The notes under the pieces: generated by a model
What the model was told of the DNA's origin: nothing
Seen by the model: only the letters and a program-made list of their open reading frames with translations
Databases searched by the model: none
Shown: positions 19,484-30,407 of the stretch, piece by piece
Position numbering within the stretch: position 1 is the first letter of the stretch
Layout of the letters: each line of letters begins with the position of its first letter
NCBI GenBank assembly: GCA_034440575.1
Contig: JAOTOL010001616.1
Coordinates: forward strand, 1,192,501 to 1,256,500
DNA length: 64,000 nucleotides
From: Imbricaverruca yamaguchii
Taxonomy: Eukaryota > Arthropoda > Thecostraca > Neoverrucidae
Direction of reading: 5' to 3'
Position numbers and translations under genes: made by a program

Positions 19484-20517
19484 GGTACACGAGGTGCAAC
19501 CGACAGGCAACAGGTTCGGTGATGCACTGAAGCCTGACGGAAGTACGGCACTTAATACATCTCTTACGAAGCCAACCAAACCACCTGACGTTCACGACAA
19601 GCCAACCAAACCACCTGATATTCGTAGCAAGCGAGCCACACCAACGGATGTGGCGGGTGCAGCGCGCGCGACACAAACCGCAGCCAACGAACCGAAGCTG
19701 AACACGCCATTAGAGCGACCAGCTGGTGGTCCCAGACAGAGGGCTGGCCAGCCGCCAGAGGCACGCGCTGGCAGTCGCCCACCGCCGCCACTGAAGCCCA
19801 CTGTTACGGAGCCAGCTAAACGACCCTCAGCGGCCGCTAAGGCGGCCGCAGCCAACGTGAGCACGGCAGCCATGGACGGGTCTCCTCAGCCGGAGGTGCG
19901 GTCCGCACCATCGACTTCTCGCACTCAGAAGCTCCCTAGCACAGTGGCGCCACCTGCAAACCCGGCGCTGGCCGAGCCGACACAGGTTCCACCTGTGGTC
20001 ACGGGCCCGGCACCTCCCGTGGCGACGTCGCCGGCGCCAGATGTGGTGCTGCCACGCCCACCGACGGTACGTGACAACTCGGCCACCAAGCGATCGGGAA
20101 ACTCCCGGGGATCAGCCTGCGCAACCCTCTAAACCGAAACTTGACCCGACTTCTGGAAGTGCCAGCACAGCATCTCCGAAACCCGCATCGGCCCTCGATC
20201 GCAGGAGAAGAAGTGCACCCGACCCAATTTCCGGGAACAAACCGCTGCCCGCCTCGTCCTCTGACGCAACGCTCAACGTCCCAGCTGGAGGACCTGTAGA
20301 CACGCAAACGTCGGCTCCCAATGTCGTTAAAACCCCGCGCCGCAGACGCAACGTCACGTCCACCGAAGCCCATGGACCTACACAGAGACCAAGACCGCAC
20401 AGCCGCCGGTCTCACTCGGAGCCCGACGGCGGACAAACGGCGCCCGCCACGGGGTCGTCCAGCTCGACCGAGTCGCCAGCCAACTCGGACGCGGCGCTGG
20501 CGGGCTGGCCCACCGCG

Positions 20518-20592
<75 letters not shown>

Positions 20593-21162
20593 ATGCCGAC
20601 GCCGACGCCGCCGTGGACCTTCATACTGCTGCAGTCGGCGCCGGCCGGCCACGAGGGCGGCATCAGCTATCGCAGCGGCATCCGCTACGGCAGCGGCAGT
20701 CATCGTCAGGGCAGCGTGCACGTGTTCGACGTACGCGTCGACATGCGGTCAAAACTGCGGGTGGCGGTGGAGGCGGCGCCGCCACCACCACCGCCACCGC
20801 CGCCGCCCGCCTTGCTGCCCCACGGCACCGTGCGAACCTGGGTGGTGCGCCTGCCCACCTTCAGATTGGCGCGGAAACGACGGCCGCCTAGACTACAGTC
20901 GGGCAGTCCGCCAGTGTCTGTGGACGAAAGACGACCTGTCCGGTCAGCCAATGCGTCAGCGACCGTGGACAAGAGACCACCCGCCTGGCCGAGTCGTCCG
21001 TCGACCTCGATGGGCGATCAGTCGCCCAACGCCTTCGATCCGATGAGCCCCGACCTTGACCCGCAACTTAATCCGGACGGAATTCGTGCTCCGAAAATAG
21101 CAAACAACACCAGGATGTTTGATATATTCGTTCCACACGGCACCTTTCGGTCCAAACCGTAG
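19320..21162 (+). CDS. Long Pro/Ala/Thr-rich coding-like region, frame-broken
   Basis: Two overlapping frames together look like one protein tail. The first runs from about 19,320 to 20,066 (KPTVIKPLSAP, the doublet KPTKPPDVHD/KPTKPPDIRS, RPPPPLKPTV). The second runs from 20,116 to the stop at 21,162 (QPSKPKLDPT, two poly-Pro runs, RMFDIFVPHG near the end). G/C-rich third positions and low-complexity composition suggest a disordered extension of the SVWC protein. Moving from the SVWC frame into the first frame needs a shift near 19,320. Between the two frames, GTACGT at 20,067 and GATCAG at 20,115 would define a 49-bp phase-0 intron. No known domain is recognised. It could be a separate gene or a decayed frame. 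Confidence 0.4.
20521..20592 (+). repeat. (CCG)24 trinucleotide run
   Basis: An uninterrupted CCG repeat. In the frame ending at 21,162 it encodes about 24 prolines. The other frames give poly-Arg and, on the minus strand, poly-Gly, which are artefacts. A shorter Pro-coding run lies at about 20,777-20,812. Confidence 0.95.
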
Positions 21163-21205
21163 CGGGCAGACGTTAGCGGGCAGACGTTAGCGGGCAGACG
21201 TTAGT
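21160..21205 (+). repeat. Short ~16-bp tandem repeat after the Pro-rich stop
   Basis: TAGCGGGCAGACGT occurs three times in a row, starting with the stop codon of the Pro-rich frame. It is another array that begins at a coding boundary. Confidence 0.85.
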
Positions 21206-22072
21206 ACCTCGACACGCCGACTGTTTGGTGGAGGCACGTGTGGGTGTTGAAGAGAAGAGAGCGACGTAGCACCGCACAGGACCTGTGCAGCCGCAGCGTA
21301 TGCCGATAGTTCGACGATGGTTGCGCCGATATGACGTCACAGCTTCCTCACTGAAAACTCAGGGGTTAGCAACTGGGCACAATGCTGGCACTTCCAGTTG
21401 CTTCCTGGGTAGACAATACTATGTACTTTGACGTGCTTTCGTGACGTCACGATCCGCCACCTGATTGGCTAGGGGAACTGGACTGAGGACGACAGCTGAC
21501 TGAACGTCCTCAGTCATCAGGCCTTGTTCATCCAATGACAAGCTACGCCAATCATAGCCAAGGACGAGGTAGCGTCGTTAAAATAGCCAGTGTGGTCGAA
21601 AAGCTGCTAATTGTAATTGTGTCATCGCTTTTGAAGCATATGGGCGTCAACATAAAAATACACGGCGGACGCGACGGAAGTCTCATTCGTGCAGCCCAGA
21701 TCTTAAGATATTTCTGTTACCAAGTCGCAGATCTGCTTCTGGTACGGTCTGGTATGAATACAGGCGCTCCCAGCTTCACAGAAGTTTTCAATTCCGCCCA
21801 ATGTTATATCGGGATAAAATGGTTTATCGCGACATCAACATGGGTCGTTATAAACTTGGCTCTCGACCAATCATGTCTTACAGCAAAAGTTTCAATTTAT
21901 CGCAACAAAAATGTCGGGATAAGTTGAAATATTTGGAAAATCCAGTCCATTACAACAAAATGTCGCGATACGTGGGGAAAGCTCATACATTAGTGGCAGC
22001 ACTGCTTCCGTATAATAAGGAAGACAATGTAAGAAGTTTTGTAAGCGTGGCAACGACAAACTAAGAAACCAT

Positions 22073-22345
22073 ATGAATTTCATGCGGTTTTGGAAATACG
22101 ACGCATCTTTGCAGACAGTCAAGGTGTCCCTGAAGTGGATCCAAGACTATTTTGAATGTCGCTTGATGTCCTGTGGAACCAAGTTCGCATGGCAAGCCAA
22201 CTCACCAGATATCGCCCCATGTATTTCTTCCTATTGGGTCATCTCAAAGGCCAGTGGGAATCCAAAAACCTCTGCGACCTCAAGGTGATCGCGGCGCAGC
22301 TGTGTAGGCCATACCGACAGACATGTGCTGCCGAGCCGTTGAGTC
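22073..22345 (+). pseudogene. Decayed mariner/Tc-like transposase fragment
   Basis: One frame reads KWIQDYFECRLMSCGTKFAW then QANSPDIAPC. After a one-base shift near 22,225 another frame reads YFFLLGHLKGQWES then LCDLKVIAAQLCR. Together they follow the WPxxSPDLxPxDFFLWGxLK block common in arthropod mariner/Tc-type transposases. Only the C-terminal part remains and it is frame-broken, so it is not functional. Confidence 0.5.
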
Positions 22346-24842
22346 AGCAAAGCCGCGGGCCCAGCTGCACCTCTCTCGTTACGGTGCTCTCGTAGAATAG
22401 GTGCTGTAAGCAGTCATCAGAATGTGTACACTGGCTGTCGCTAGCCGAAGCATAATGTCCACAAACGTGTTTTTCGAACATGCCCTTGCGAAGCGCCTAC
22501 TTGCAATAATGCACGTATTCTTTCAAACCTTGGCAACATCCTCCATAATAGATGTTGCTATCCACTTTGTTCCACCCGGCACATGCTGGTAGCTCGCGGA
22601 CCCTAGATGCACCCACCACAAACGACAGTTGGCATGGCGGGTGTGGGGTTTCGTCTGCATGAGCGGATTGTTTCACTGTTGTCACTGAAAGCCATTGACG
22701 AAGGAAACAGCTCAGAGAACAGCATAAAGGGCAGCTGCGCTCCAAGTCGTGAATCATGCAATACTCTGATAGTGCTCGTGTATGGTACCTGGATCGTGAC
22801 AGATTATACTTCAATACTACCCCAGATCCAACTATCTGTGTTTTATTAGTCAAAGCCAAAACCGAAACCCAAACCAAAACCTCTCTTCTTAGATCTTCAA
22901 TCAAATGAACCGCAAGCTATCGTCTAATCATGAAGCGCCAAGCCACCCAGCCGACGTAGATAGGATTTGTTTTATTCCGCGATGTTGTTAACAAATGTCG
23001 ATGGCAAGATATTTGTGTTTTCCTGTATATTGGTCTTCAACAAAACATGCTTACTCTTCGTGACACCTGTATTGTAAGTAATCCTTTTCTCTTACCCAAA
23101 ACTGTTTTTGTGTACCATTTTCAGAATGCTCACAGTCTTAAAAATACTGTAAGTTAGGATATATGTTCTTCAATCAGCATAGAGACAAAAACGCGCAAGG
23201 CCCGACTCATGTTTTTCCAATATTGCGCTTAAGATTATGGATCTTTTGTTATTCCCAGTCAGGTATAAGTTAGTCAGTTAATTATTTGGGCTTCAGGGCG
23301 CTTCATCCAGAATTGATCATTCGGGCTCAAATTAGGCTTAAGAATGACACCTTAAAACACCCAATGCAGGACATATGGGCAAATTAATTTCACTAAGGTT
23401 ATGATTAGCTTCTCTTTGGTCCAATTTGCTTCGCAACGTTGTTTGTCATCGTCTACTGGAGGTAGATCGAATTAAAAATCATATTTTGGTCAGACGGAGT
23501 ACCCGAAGTATATTTTTTTCCAACCCACTTTGCATTTATATCGTGTTTCACTAAACAGGTTGCATCTGCCGCTGCTATTTGTGTATCTTATGCTCATGCA
23601 TTTTATTACGCTGTATGATCATTTTCATCATTACGCTGCATAATCAATTTCATTTGTCTCTCTACATCCTCTACAAAGTTATGATTGGATGGAAGCATGT
23701 ATACTACGATCCATGCTGTTCGCAAAATTAGTTTCGAAGTGAAAATAACATGATCCGCGAGGTAACAGCACATTTAATATCAATGCAGAGTAAGCAAGTG
23801 CCTTTGGTAGTTGTTTTCTCAAAAATGAACATGTCCAATCGACGTTCGTTAGATAATTTTACCGTTGAAGAACGTAATCCTTTTCTTTGAAGTCTCAGTA
23901 TAACTAACAGCAAGGCATGATATTGTCTGTAGAAGGGAAAACATTTTCAAATATTGACGGTTCTGTTAATGAGGTAGTTAATAACTTGGCATTAAGTTAG
24001 TGTGATAAATTGTGCAATATACCTGCCAATAATATATTCTTCCGCCTGGCGTACGTCTACTAAAAACTATCCCGAAATTAAATGCGTACCTACGTCCCTA
24101 CGCCTGGAGTCTCCGTGAGCAAATTAACCCGCTTTCTTCAAACCAATTCAGAGTTTCCGAGTCATGCAGTCTTCGTAGGTCTTGGAGTTATTTTTCTTTT
24201 TAAAATGACATGTCACATGAGGCTTGCGTTGCATCAGCCAGCAGTACAGTTATTCGTTCCTTTTGAACAGCTGATTTTGTGGTCCTTTTACAGTCCAAGT
24301 TTAAAGATACTTAATCTAGAAATATAATAAATAATCAAAAGGAAACTCGGCAGTTATATGCTTGTTTCCCTCCCGCGACTGCACAAGAATGAGCCCCAGC
24401 ACAAGATAGATCAGCATGACTCCCTCCACAATGCTCAGAAATTCCGATAAATTACGTCGCTATAAAGACATTTCTACTCGCCAAGAGCGATCACACGCTC
24501 GTGACATCGCGGCTTCTTCAAAATTATAAATTATGAAGACTAAATTGTTAATCATTGATTGATATACATGATTTTCATTTTCCACCAATGAAGTTGACAG
24601 GGTGGACGCGGAATAGCACTCTACGATAGCGTGCCGAGCCGACGCGATTGTCGGGGGCCGATCGACCGACTCTGCCTGTTACAATACCTACATTTACCTG
24701 TAGAAGGGACTTTGTTCTTACTCACAGCGAAGGATACCAAAAATACCATAATGCGCACGAACATTATGATCAGCGGTGGTTGTTGGTTTTACGACACGTC
24801 GACCGTTGAGTCATGTAGCGTCGCCAATCTCTCACGCCGATT

Positions 24843-24945
24843 GGTCGCAGGCGAAGAGTAGCGTCAGGTGAGACTGGAACCAATAATCTTTCGATCGTGA
24901 GACGGGTGGGTAACTTACCCTTAGACTATTCGTCCCCGAAAATTT
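24843..24945 (-). mobile_element. Possible tRNA-derived SINE remnant
   Basis: On the minus strand GAATAGTCTAAGGGTAAG resembles an A box, and GGTTCCAGTCTC about 45 nt later resembles a B box. The stems do not fold into a proper tRNA. No tail was identified, so this is a weak call. Confidence 0.3.
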
Positions 24946-25151
24946 ATAATCAAATGAAATTCTTGCCGAATCCCAAGCAAAACCAGCATATCAATTCAAA
25001 GCACTTTGTTATGCATACAGCTATGTGCACAGGATACGGAAAACGTTGGCTCACCTTCGGTACGATCTAATGATCTGCTATCCGTCCGGATAAGTCCATC
25101 GCCGGCCGGCTCGGCCTACCAGTCCTCACCTCGCCTCACCTGGTCCTTATC

Positions 25152-25330
25152 GTGGTCCCAGCTGCGGCCTCGTCGGACCTGGTGGCCAGCCAGTCGCAGA
25201 CGCTGCCGACACCGCCGACACCGCCGCTCAGCTCCTCTGACCCCGACGGCGACTTGGACAGAGCGGCGGGCTCCACAGACCCACGAGCAGACTGCGCGGC
25301 CGTGGTCCAGGTGCTCCGGCACTGCGGTCG
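25152..25330 (+). CDS. Unassigned exon-like open segment
   Basis: After CGTGGTCCCAG (about 25,163) a G/C-rich frame reads SSDLVASQSQTLPTPPTPPL then SSSDPDGDLDRAAGSTDP. The TPPTPPLSSSD motif is seen in several transcription factors, including CREB3/CrebA-like proteins, but no bZIP or other diagnostic domain is visible and no donor is clear before the array at 25,335. It may be a lone exon, a duplicated exon fragment or non-coding GC-rich sequence. Confidence 0.25.
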
Positions 25331-25334
25331 CTGT

Positions 25335-25880
25335 CACGGGCGGCGTCAGACCGCGGCCACGGTGGGGATGACCGTTGTCACGGGCGGCGTCAGACCGCGG
25401 CCACGGGCGGCGTCAGACCGCGGCCACGGTGGGGATGACCGTTGTCACGGGCGGCGTCAGACCGCGGCCACGGTGGGGATGACCGTTGTCACGGGCGGCG
25501 TCAGACCGCGGCCACGGGCGGCGTCAGACCACGGTGACGGTGGGGATGACCGTTGTCACGGGCGGGGGCAGACCGCGGCCACGGGCGGCGTCAGACCGCG
25601 GCCACGGTGGGGATGACCGTTGTCACGGGCGGCGTCAGACCGCGGCCACGGTGGGGATGACCGTTGTCACGGGCGGCGTCAGACCGCGGCCACGGTGGGG
25701 ATGACCGTTGTCACGGGCGGCGTCAGACCGCGGCCACGGTGGGGATGACCGTTGTCACGGGCGGCGTCAGACCGCGGCCACGGGCGGCGTCAGACCGCGG
25801 CCACGGTGGGGATGACCGTTGTCACGGGCGGCGTCAGACCGCGGCCACGGTGGGGATGACCGTTGTCACGGGCGGCGTCA
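25335..25880 (+). repeat. 44-bp minisatellite with 23-bp sub-unit
   Basis: The unit is CGGGCGGCGTCAGACCGCGG then CCACGGTGGGGATGACCGTTGTCA (44 bp). Three units lack the second half. As 44 is not a multiple of 3, the frames rotate. The right border passes directly into the transposase-like fragment: CGTCAGACCATGGTCACGCGG resembles the array's CGTCAGACCGCGGCCACGG. Confidence 0.93.
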
Positions 25881-26159
25881 GACCATGGTCACGCGGAACA
25901 GGGCCCGGTACGCCAATTCGGCCTGGTAGCAGAGGCATACCACTCTGGTGAGTGGTCGGTCAAGAAGTGCCTCCAGCTTAGCCATCCAGCCGCCGCTGTA
26001 CCCCACCACCGAGTTGGTCCCATCCCCTCCCGCAATGTGCACCTTGGCCAGGTCGATGCCCCGCTCCCCGAGGAAGCTGGCGAGCTGGTTCGCCAGCGCC
26101 TGACCTGTGTGTCGACCACTGCAGCTGAAGCGGCCGACAAAGACATCGCCGAGATGCAT
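25878..26159 (-). pseudogene. Transposon-protein fragment truncated by the array
   Basis: The minus frame reads LASFLGERGIDLAKVHIAGG, DGTNSVVGYSGGWMAKLEAL, RPLTRVVCLCYQAELAYRAL and Phe. I recall similar GxDGTxxxTGxxGGxxxxLExxLxRPLxxxxCLLHANELPxRHLF proteins, uncharacterised and probably transposon-derived, in many arthropod genomes. The remembered family has Leu-Asp-Gly after this point. Here the frame is cut off at the start of the 44-bp array, and nothing upstream of 26,159 is recognisable. I cannot name the superfamily. Confidence 0.55.
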
Positions 26160-26691
26160 GTTTAAGTCACAATCCGATCAGATTACTCGGCAATAACACG
26201 AAATGTCAGGAGGGTACACACATCCCAGGGTAAAATGCTAACCATTACGAAATACAAGTGACAGACCATGGTAATCTTGCTACCCATTTCATGTCTCGTG
26301 CTATTGGGTCGGTAACCTTACTTGAAGACTTTTGGTGTGAAAGAAGTATAACATGTTCGATAAGTTTCGAAGAAAGTGTTTCTTTTTCGTCAATTTTGTT
26401 GAATAGAAGTGCAGAACATTTCGCCTTGCTTTGGTGACATTACTTTTTCCTGAACACGATCTGCTTCGAAAATCGTCATTTTCAACAGCTCACCACATAT
26501 TGAACTTGAACAGATCGGTGGCCTCGACTTTTGCGCCTGCATAATGTGAGAGAACATCTTCGGCCTGCACACCAGCAATATTGAAACGCTTCATCGTCTT
26601 TGTTCCACGAACAGGTTCTGAAAACCATGCCGAAGACCAAGCGACTGACCGCACCTCGACATTGATCTGATTGAACTGATCTCGCAGGTCA

Positions 26692-26868
26692 ACCAAAGGG
26701 GATTGGGGTGGATTGGATTGGATTGTGGCTTTACCACGACCTCAGCAGCTGAGGCGGTATGGCGTCGCCTGCCTCTCACCCTGGCAGGAAGGGCGGGCAT
26801 CGCGGGGAATCGAACTCCGTACCTCCGGCGTGCCAGACGCTCAGCTTAACCACTGAGCTACCGATGCC
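26692..26868 (-). mobile_element. tRNA-derived SINE
   Basis: On the minus strand the head begins GGGCATCGGTAGCTCAGTGG and contains GGAGTTCGATTCCCC. GGGCATC and GATGCCC can pair as a 7-bp acceptor stem. The anticodon arm does not form a normal 5-bp stem and 7-nt loop, so it is not a functional tRNA. A ~90-bp body and an (AATCC)-type tail (plus strand TTGGATTGGATTG) follow. Head, body and tail are all present, so the call is fairly firm. Confidence 0.75.
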
Positions 26869-28410
26869 CTTAACCGAAGCGAAGATAACAATGTTCCAAG
26901 TAACTGTTAGTTCAATGATGAAGCTACGTGATGTCCTTAATCGCATGTCTCCATCCAGTTCAGAACAAATGTTAATTAGGGTAGATGTATCATTATGCTT
27001 CACCTCCCACGCAATGCGAGCGGTAGGAAATTCTTCCGCACTTTGATGGCATAGGGCAGGTGACCGATAGCGCGCGCGTATGATCTCGAAAGTGAAGCAT
27101 AATGACAATACATGGAACACTGTCATTTGGGTGCTACTGCACTCGCTGTAAGACGACGAAGGCACTACTGTCCAACGGATGTTGTTGCCCAGGTTTCGAG
27201 GAGTTGGTAGATATAAAAATACTGGCCCTTTCAAAAGCACTTAAGGCATTGTACACTTATCAGGTAGGGGATTCCACCCGCTGTGCTTTTCCTTCTGCCA
27301 TTCCCTAATTCGTCCTGATACGAACACCCAATCAGGTAGCTTTTCCTAACATTTTTTTTTTTATTCGTACAAACATCGTAACTGCGTAAGGCGGCTCCAG
27401 AAGCGAATATTTGTAGACACTTGCCACATATTTCTGCGGAACTTACGAAAAACCAATGCATCTGAATTTGTGTCCTTATTTTGTTTCCTGCCGCACGAAA
27501 ATGTATATTCTGAGCCTAATCATGTCCGGCTCGGACGAAGGAAATAACAAATAATGGCAGGTCTTCTCAAAGCGGTATCATTTATGTTGCCATCGGAAGG
27601 ATGGGAGAGTTCAGCGAATTCAGCACAGACGGCAATAATGCACCACAAGCAGTGGCAGAGCCAGAATATTGTCCCAATGGCGCGACGACGGTGACACAGA
27701 AGCGACTCGCATTATATATTCATGCATGTAAGAATTGAAAAAATGATGGTGTTTGTAACCCTAATTGCGAAGAGGGACCAATCACAAAAACCATTCTACC
27801 CCTCCTTAGGCTCCTGTACACGCCATTAGCTATTGTAAGTGTGCATGCATGGACATACAATGGTGCTTTGACCATGAAGTCCATCCATGCACAACAATAC
27901 ACTCAGGTGAACGATACTGAGTATAAAATACACTCAGTGTCAAATGATTTTGTATAAAGTTCCCACAATGATTTGCCTGCTGACCGCTCTTTTGCTAAAC
28001 GTTAATTGTTCGCGCTCTGAATGCATAGTGCAGACTAGTAGAATTCGCTTGAGCTATAGCGTGCCCCGTTTTGAAATCAGCCCAATAGACTCAAAGATCT
28101 GAGATGGGTGTGGGAGGGGCCGAATCCGCCTCTTACTGATTCAAGTCCAGAACATCCCTACCGTAACGGGATTAAGCGAGAACCCGGTTAATGGAAGGCT
28201 GGGCTTTGGAGCGCATCACCGGCTACTGGTTATGTAGCGGCTAACTGAAGGCGCCCCAAAATCGAATGACAGTGCTTGAAGAAAACGAACGACAGATTTC
28301 GATTAAAATAACATATTCGTATTGAGGGCACGCACTATTTTCTAATACGATGTCTCGTCTTTGCAGTTTTCGAAGTTCTTCTAAGAAACTGTGGAAGGCG
28401 CAACAGATTA
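26869..28410. other. Intergenic region without recognised features
   Basis: A/T-rich unique sequence. Open frames are short and lack motifs. No array or tRNA-like element was seen. Confidence 0.55.
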
Positions 28411-28415
28411 TCACC

Positions 28416-28530
28416 ACATCCAGCTACGCATGGATCCACGCATCCAACTACGCATGGATCCACGCATCCAACTACGCAGGGATCCACGCATCCAACTACG
28501 CAGGGATCCACGCATCCAACTACGCAATGG
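28416..28530 (+). repeat. 24-bp tandem repeat, ~4.5 copies
   Basis: The unit is AACTACGCATGGATCCACGC plus ATCC, with CAGGG variants in the later copies. It encodes Asn-Tyr-Ala-Trp-Ile-His-Ala-Ser in one frame by chance. Confidence 0.9.
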
Positions 28531-28608
28531 CGTTACTTGGCATATTTGTATTCACACAAATGCACACCCAAGCACCCACGCACACATACATGCATACACA
28601 CACATAAA

Positions 28609-28844
<236 letters not shown>

Positions 28845-29099
28845 CTGCATATGTGGGTGTGTGCATGTGTGTTGTGGTACAGGCTTACTCCTCGGTGTAG
28901 CCACATTACAATATAACTACATGTCTCTGTATTAGCATACGCATATCTATTTACACAACACTTTCAGGGAAGATAACGAAAGATGATGCCAATGCTAGCC
29001 AACTCTCTGAGAACATTATGACGTCACCCTGCGCTTCCGCCAGCCTGTCCAAGCACACATGTAATCCGCCGCCGGCCGCCTCTCGTACGATGACTCACA

Positions 29100-29565
29100 T
29101 CAGCTAACACGAACTGGTAGATGCTGGCAGCTGCCGTGCTGGGACGAACAACACTCTACTCTACGTGAAAATACTGTCGGCAGGTGGTCGAAAATCGGAC
29201 ACATCGCCACTAACATGCGCGCGAGGTCGGCCGTCGGCGACCTGCGGCCGTTTGGTAGCACGAGCGCGGCGCCACCCGCCGGGCGACACCAGTTCGCGGC
29301 GTAGCGTCTGCACGTCGGGTACCACATCTACGTCATGCGCCAGATTTGGCCGCTTGTCGGCGGCGCGCGCCGAGTTCGGCCGAACACGTGCGACACGTGG
29401 GCGGTCGCGCTGCACGTGACGGCACGCGGGGCCGGCGCTACAAACCGCTGACCAGTTAGACGCCTTACAAGCTAGAAACAATGCACTCGAGTGAGATTCT
29501 GCTGCGGTCACACAATCGCTGGTGGGTTGCCATTTTCGCCTGGTGAGGTCGTCCCTGACCATCAG
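29100..29565. other. G/C- and CpG-rich block of unknown nature
   Basis: A 133-codon minus-strand frame and overlapping plus frames are open, but none has a known motif and no splice structure could be fitted. It lies between the transposon remnants and the Wnt16 3' end. It could be distal 3' UTR, a regulatory island or a decayed exon. Confidence 0.3.
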
Positions 29566-30084
29566 ACAAAGTCACTCCTGACCATCAGAGGTGGTCCCTG
29601 GCCGTTAGACAGCTTCTCTCTAACCAGCATGCATGTCCTAACTGACCATCAGACATAATTTTCCCGACCATGAGGCCGGGCCTCCATGAGGTGGTCATGA
29701 GAAAGCTGCCCCTGACCATCAGACAAGGTCGCTCTGCCTATCAGACATGGACTCGCCAGCCATCAGACAGTGCCTCCCTGACCATCAGACAGGGCCTCCC
29801 TGACCGACAGGCAGGGCAGTCCTGGGCTCCATTCTCGGCCGCTGGACAAGGTCACACACCGTCAGATATTGCAGCAGCCACGAGGCAGTCGGTCGACCGT
29901 CGGCGACACTGCGACAGGCCGGCTGAGCAGCAGCCACGAGGCGGTCGGTCGGGCGTCAGCGACACTGCGACAGGCCGGCTGAGCAGCAGCCGCACCAGAG
30001 GCGGGCGGTCGACCACACGACACGGCGGGACAGGCCGACTGAGCGGCAGCGGCGGCGGTCGGCGCACACTGCGACAGGCGACGG

Positions 30085-30290
30085 CCACAGCCGCCGCACC
30101 ACTCGACGGACGGCGGGTGGCCACAGCCGCCGCACCACTCGACGGACGGCGGGCGGCTACAGCCGCCGCACCACTCGACGGACGGCGGGCGGCCACAGCC
30201 GCCGCACCACTCGACGGACGGCGGGCGGCTACAGCCGCCGCACCACTCGACGGACGGCGGGCGGCCACAGCCGCCGCACCACTCGGCGTT
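30085..30290 (+). repeat. 36-bp array immediately after the Wnt16 stop
   Basis: The unit is CAGCCGCCGCACCACTCGAC then GGACGGCGGGCGGCTA, with T/C alternation in the last bases, in about 5.5 copies. In Wnt16 orientation it starts about 16 nt after the stop codon and so would be transcribed as 3' UTR. A looser GGTCGG/ACAGGCCG repeat precedes it at 29,880-30,080. Confidence 0.9.
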
Positions 30291-30305
30291 AAAGCGTCGC
30301 ACCGA

Positions 30306-30407
30306 CTATTTACACGTGTGAGTGTCCAGCAGGGTGATGCACGTCTTGCAGTGCACCTTGCAGCACCAGACGAACTTGCAGTGACACCGCTCGGCCCTCC
30401 GGGTCAC
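30306..30407 (-). CDS. Wnt16: Wnt16 last exon (C-terminal Cys-rich end)
   Basis: On the minus strand, after CTGTCCGACAG the frame reads [20 protein letters not shown] then [13 protein letters not shown] and stops at TAG (plus 30,306-30,308). This is the universal Wnt C-terminus, with RCxCKFxWCCxVxCxxC and HTCK, and it forms part of the Frizzled-binding C-terminal domain. It enters on a codon boundary, matching the CAG that ends the upstream exon (33,854). A Cys-rich Wnt end split into its own exon is less usual than a single large final exon. Confidence 0.95.
   Translation of the reverse strand: MTRRAERCHCKFVWCCKVHCKTCITLLDTHTCK

Larger units (their letters stand above)
21206..25080. other. 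Intergenic, A/T-richer region
   Basis: No intact gene is recognised. It contains the decayed transposase fragment at 22,073-22,345 and a tRNA-like stretch near 24,843-24,945. From 22,900 to 24,600 I see only unique A/T-rich sequence without arrays. Confidence 0.6.

Noticed and set aside
20321..21046. Arg-rich 241-codon and Gly-rich minus-strand frames across the CCG run
   Set aside because: These are alternative readings of the CCG repeat. The Pro reading is better supported by its context before and after.
26790..26868. A functional tRNA gene on the minus strand (7-bp acceptor stem)
   Set aside because: The anticodon arm does not fold with a 7-nt loop, and body and tail sequences follow, so a SINE is more likely.
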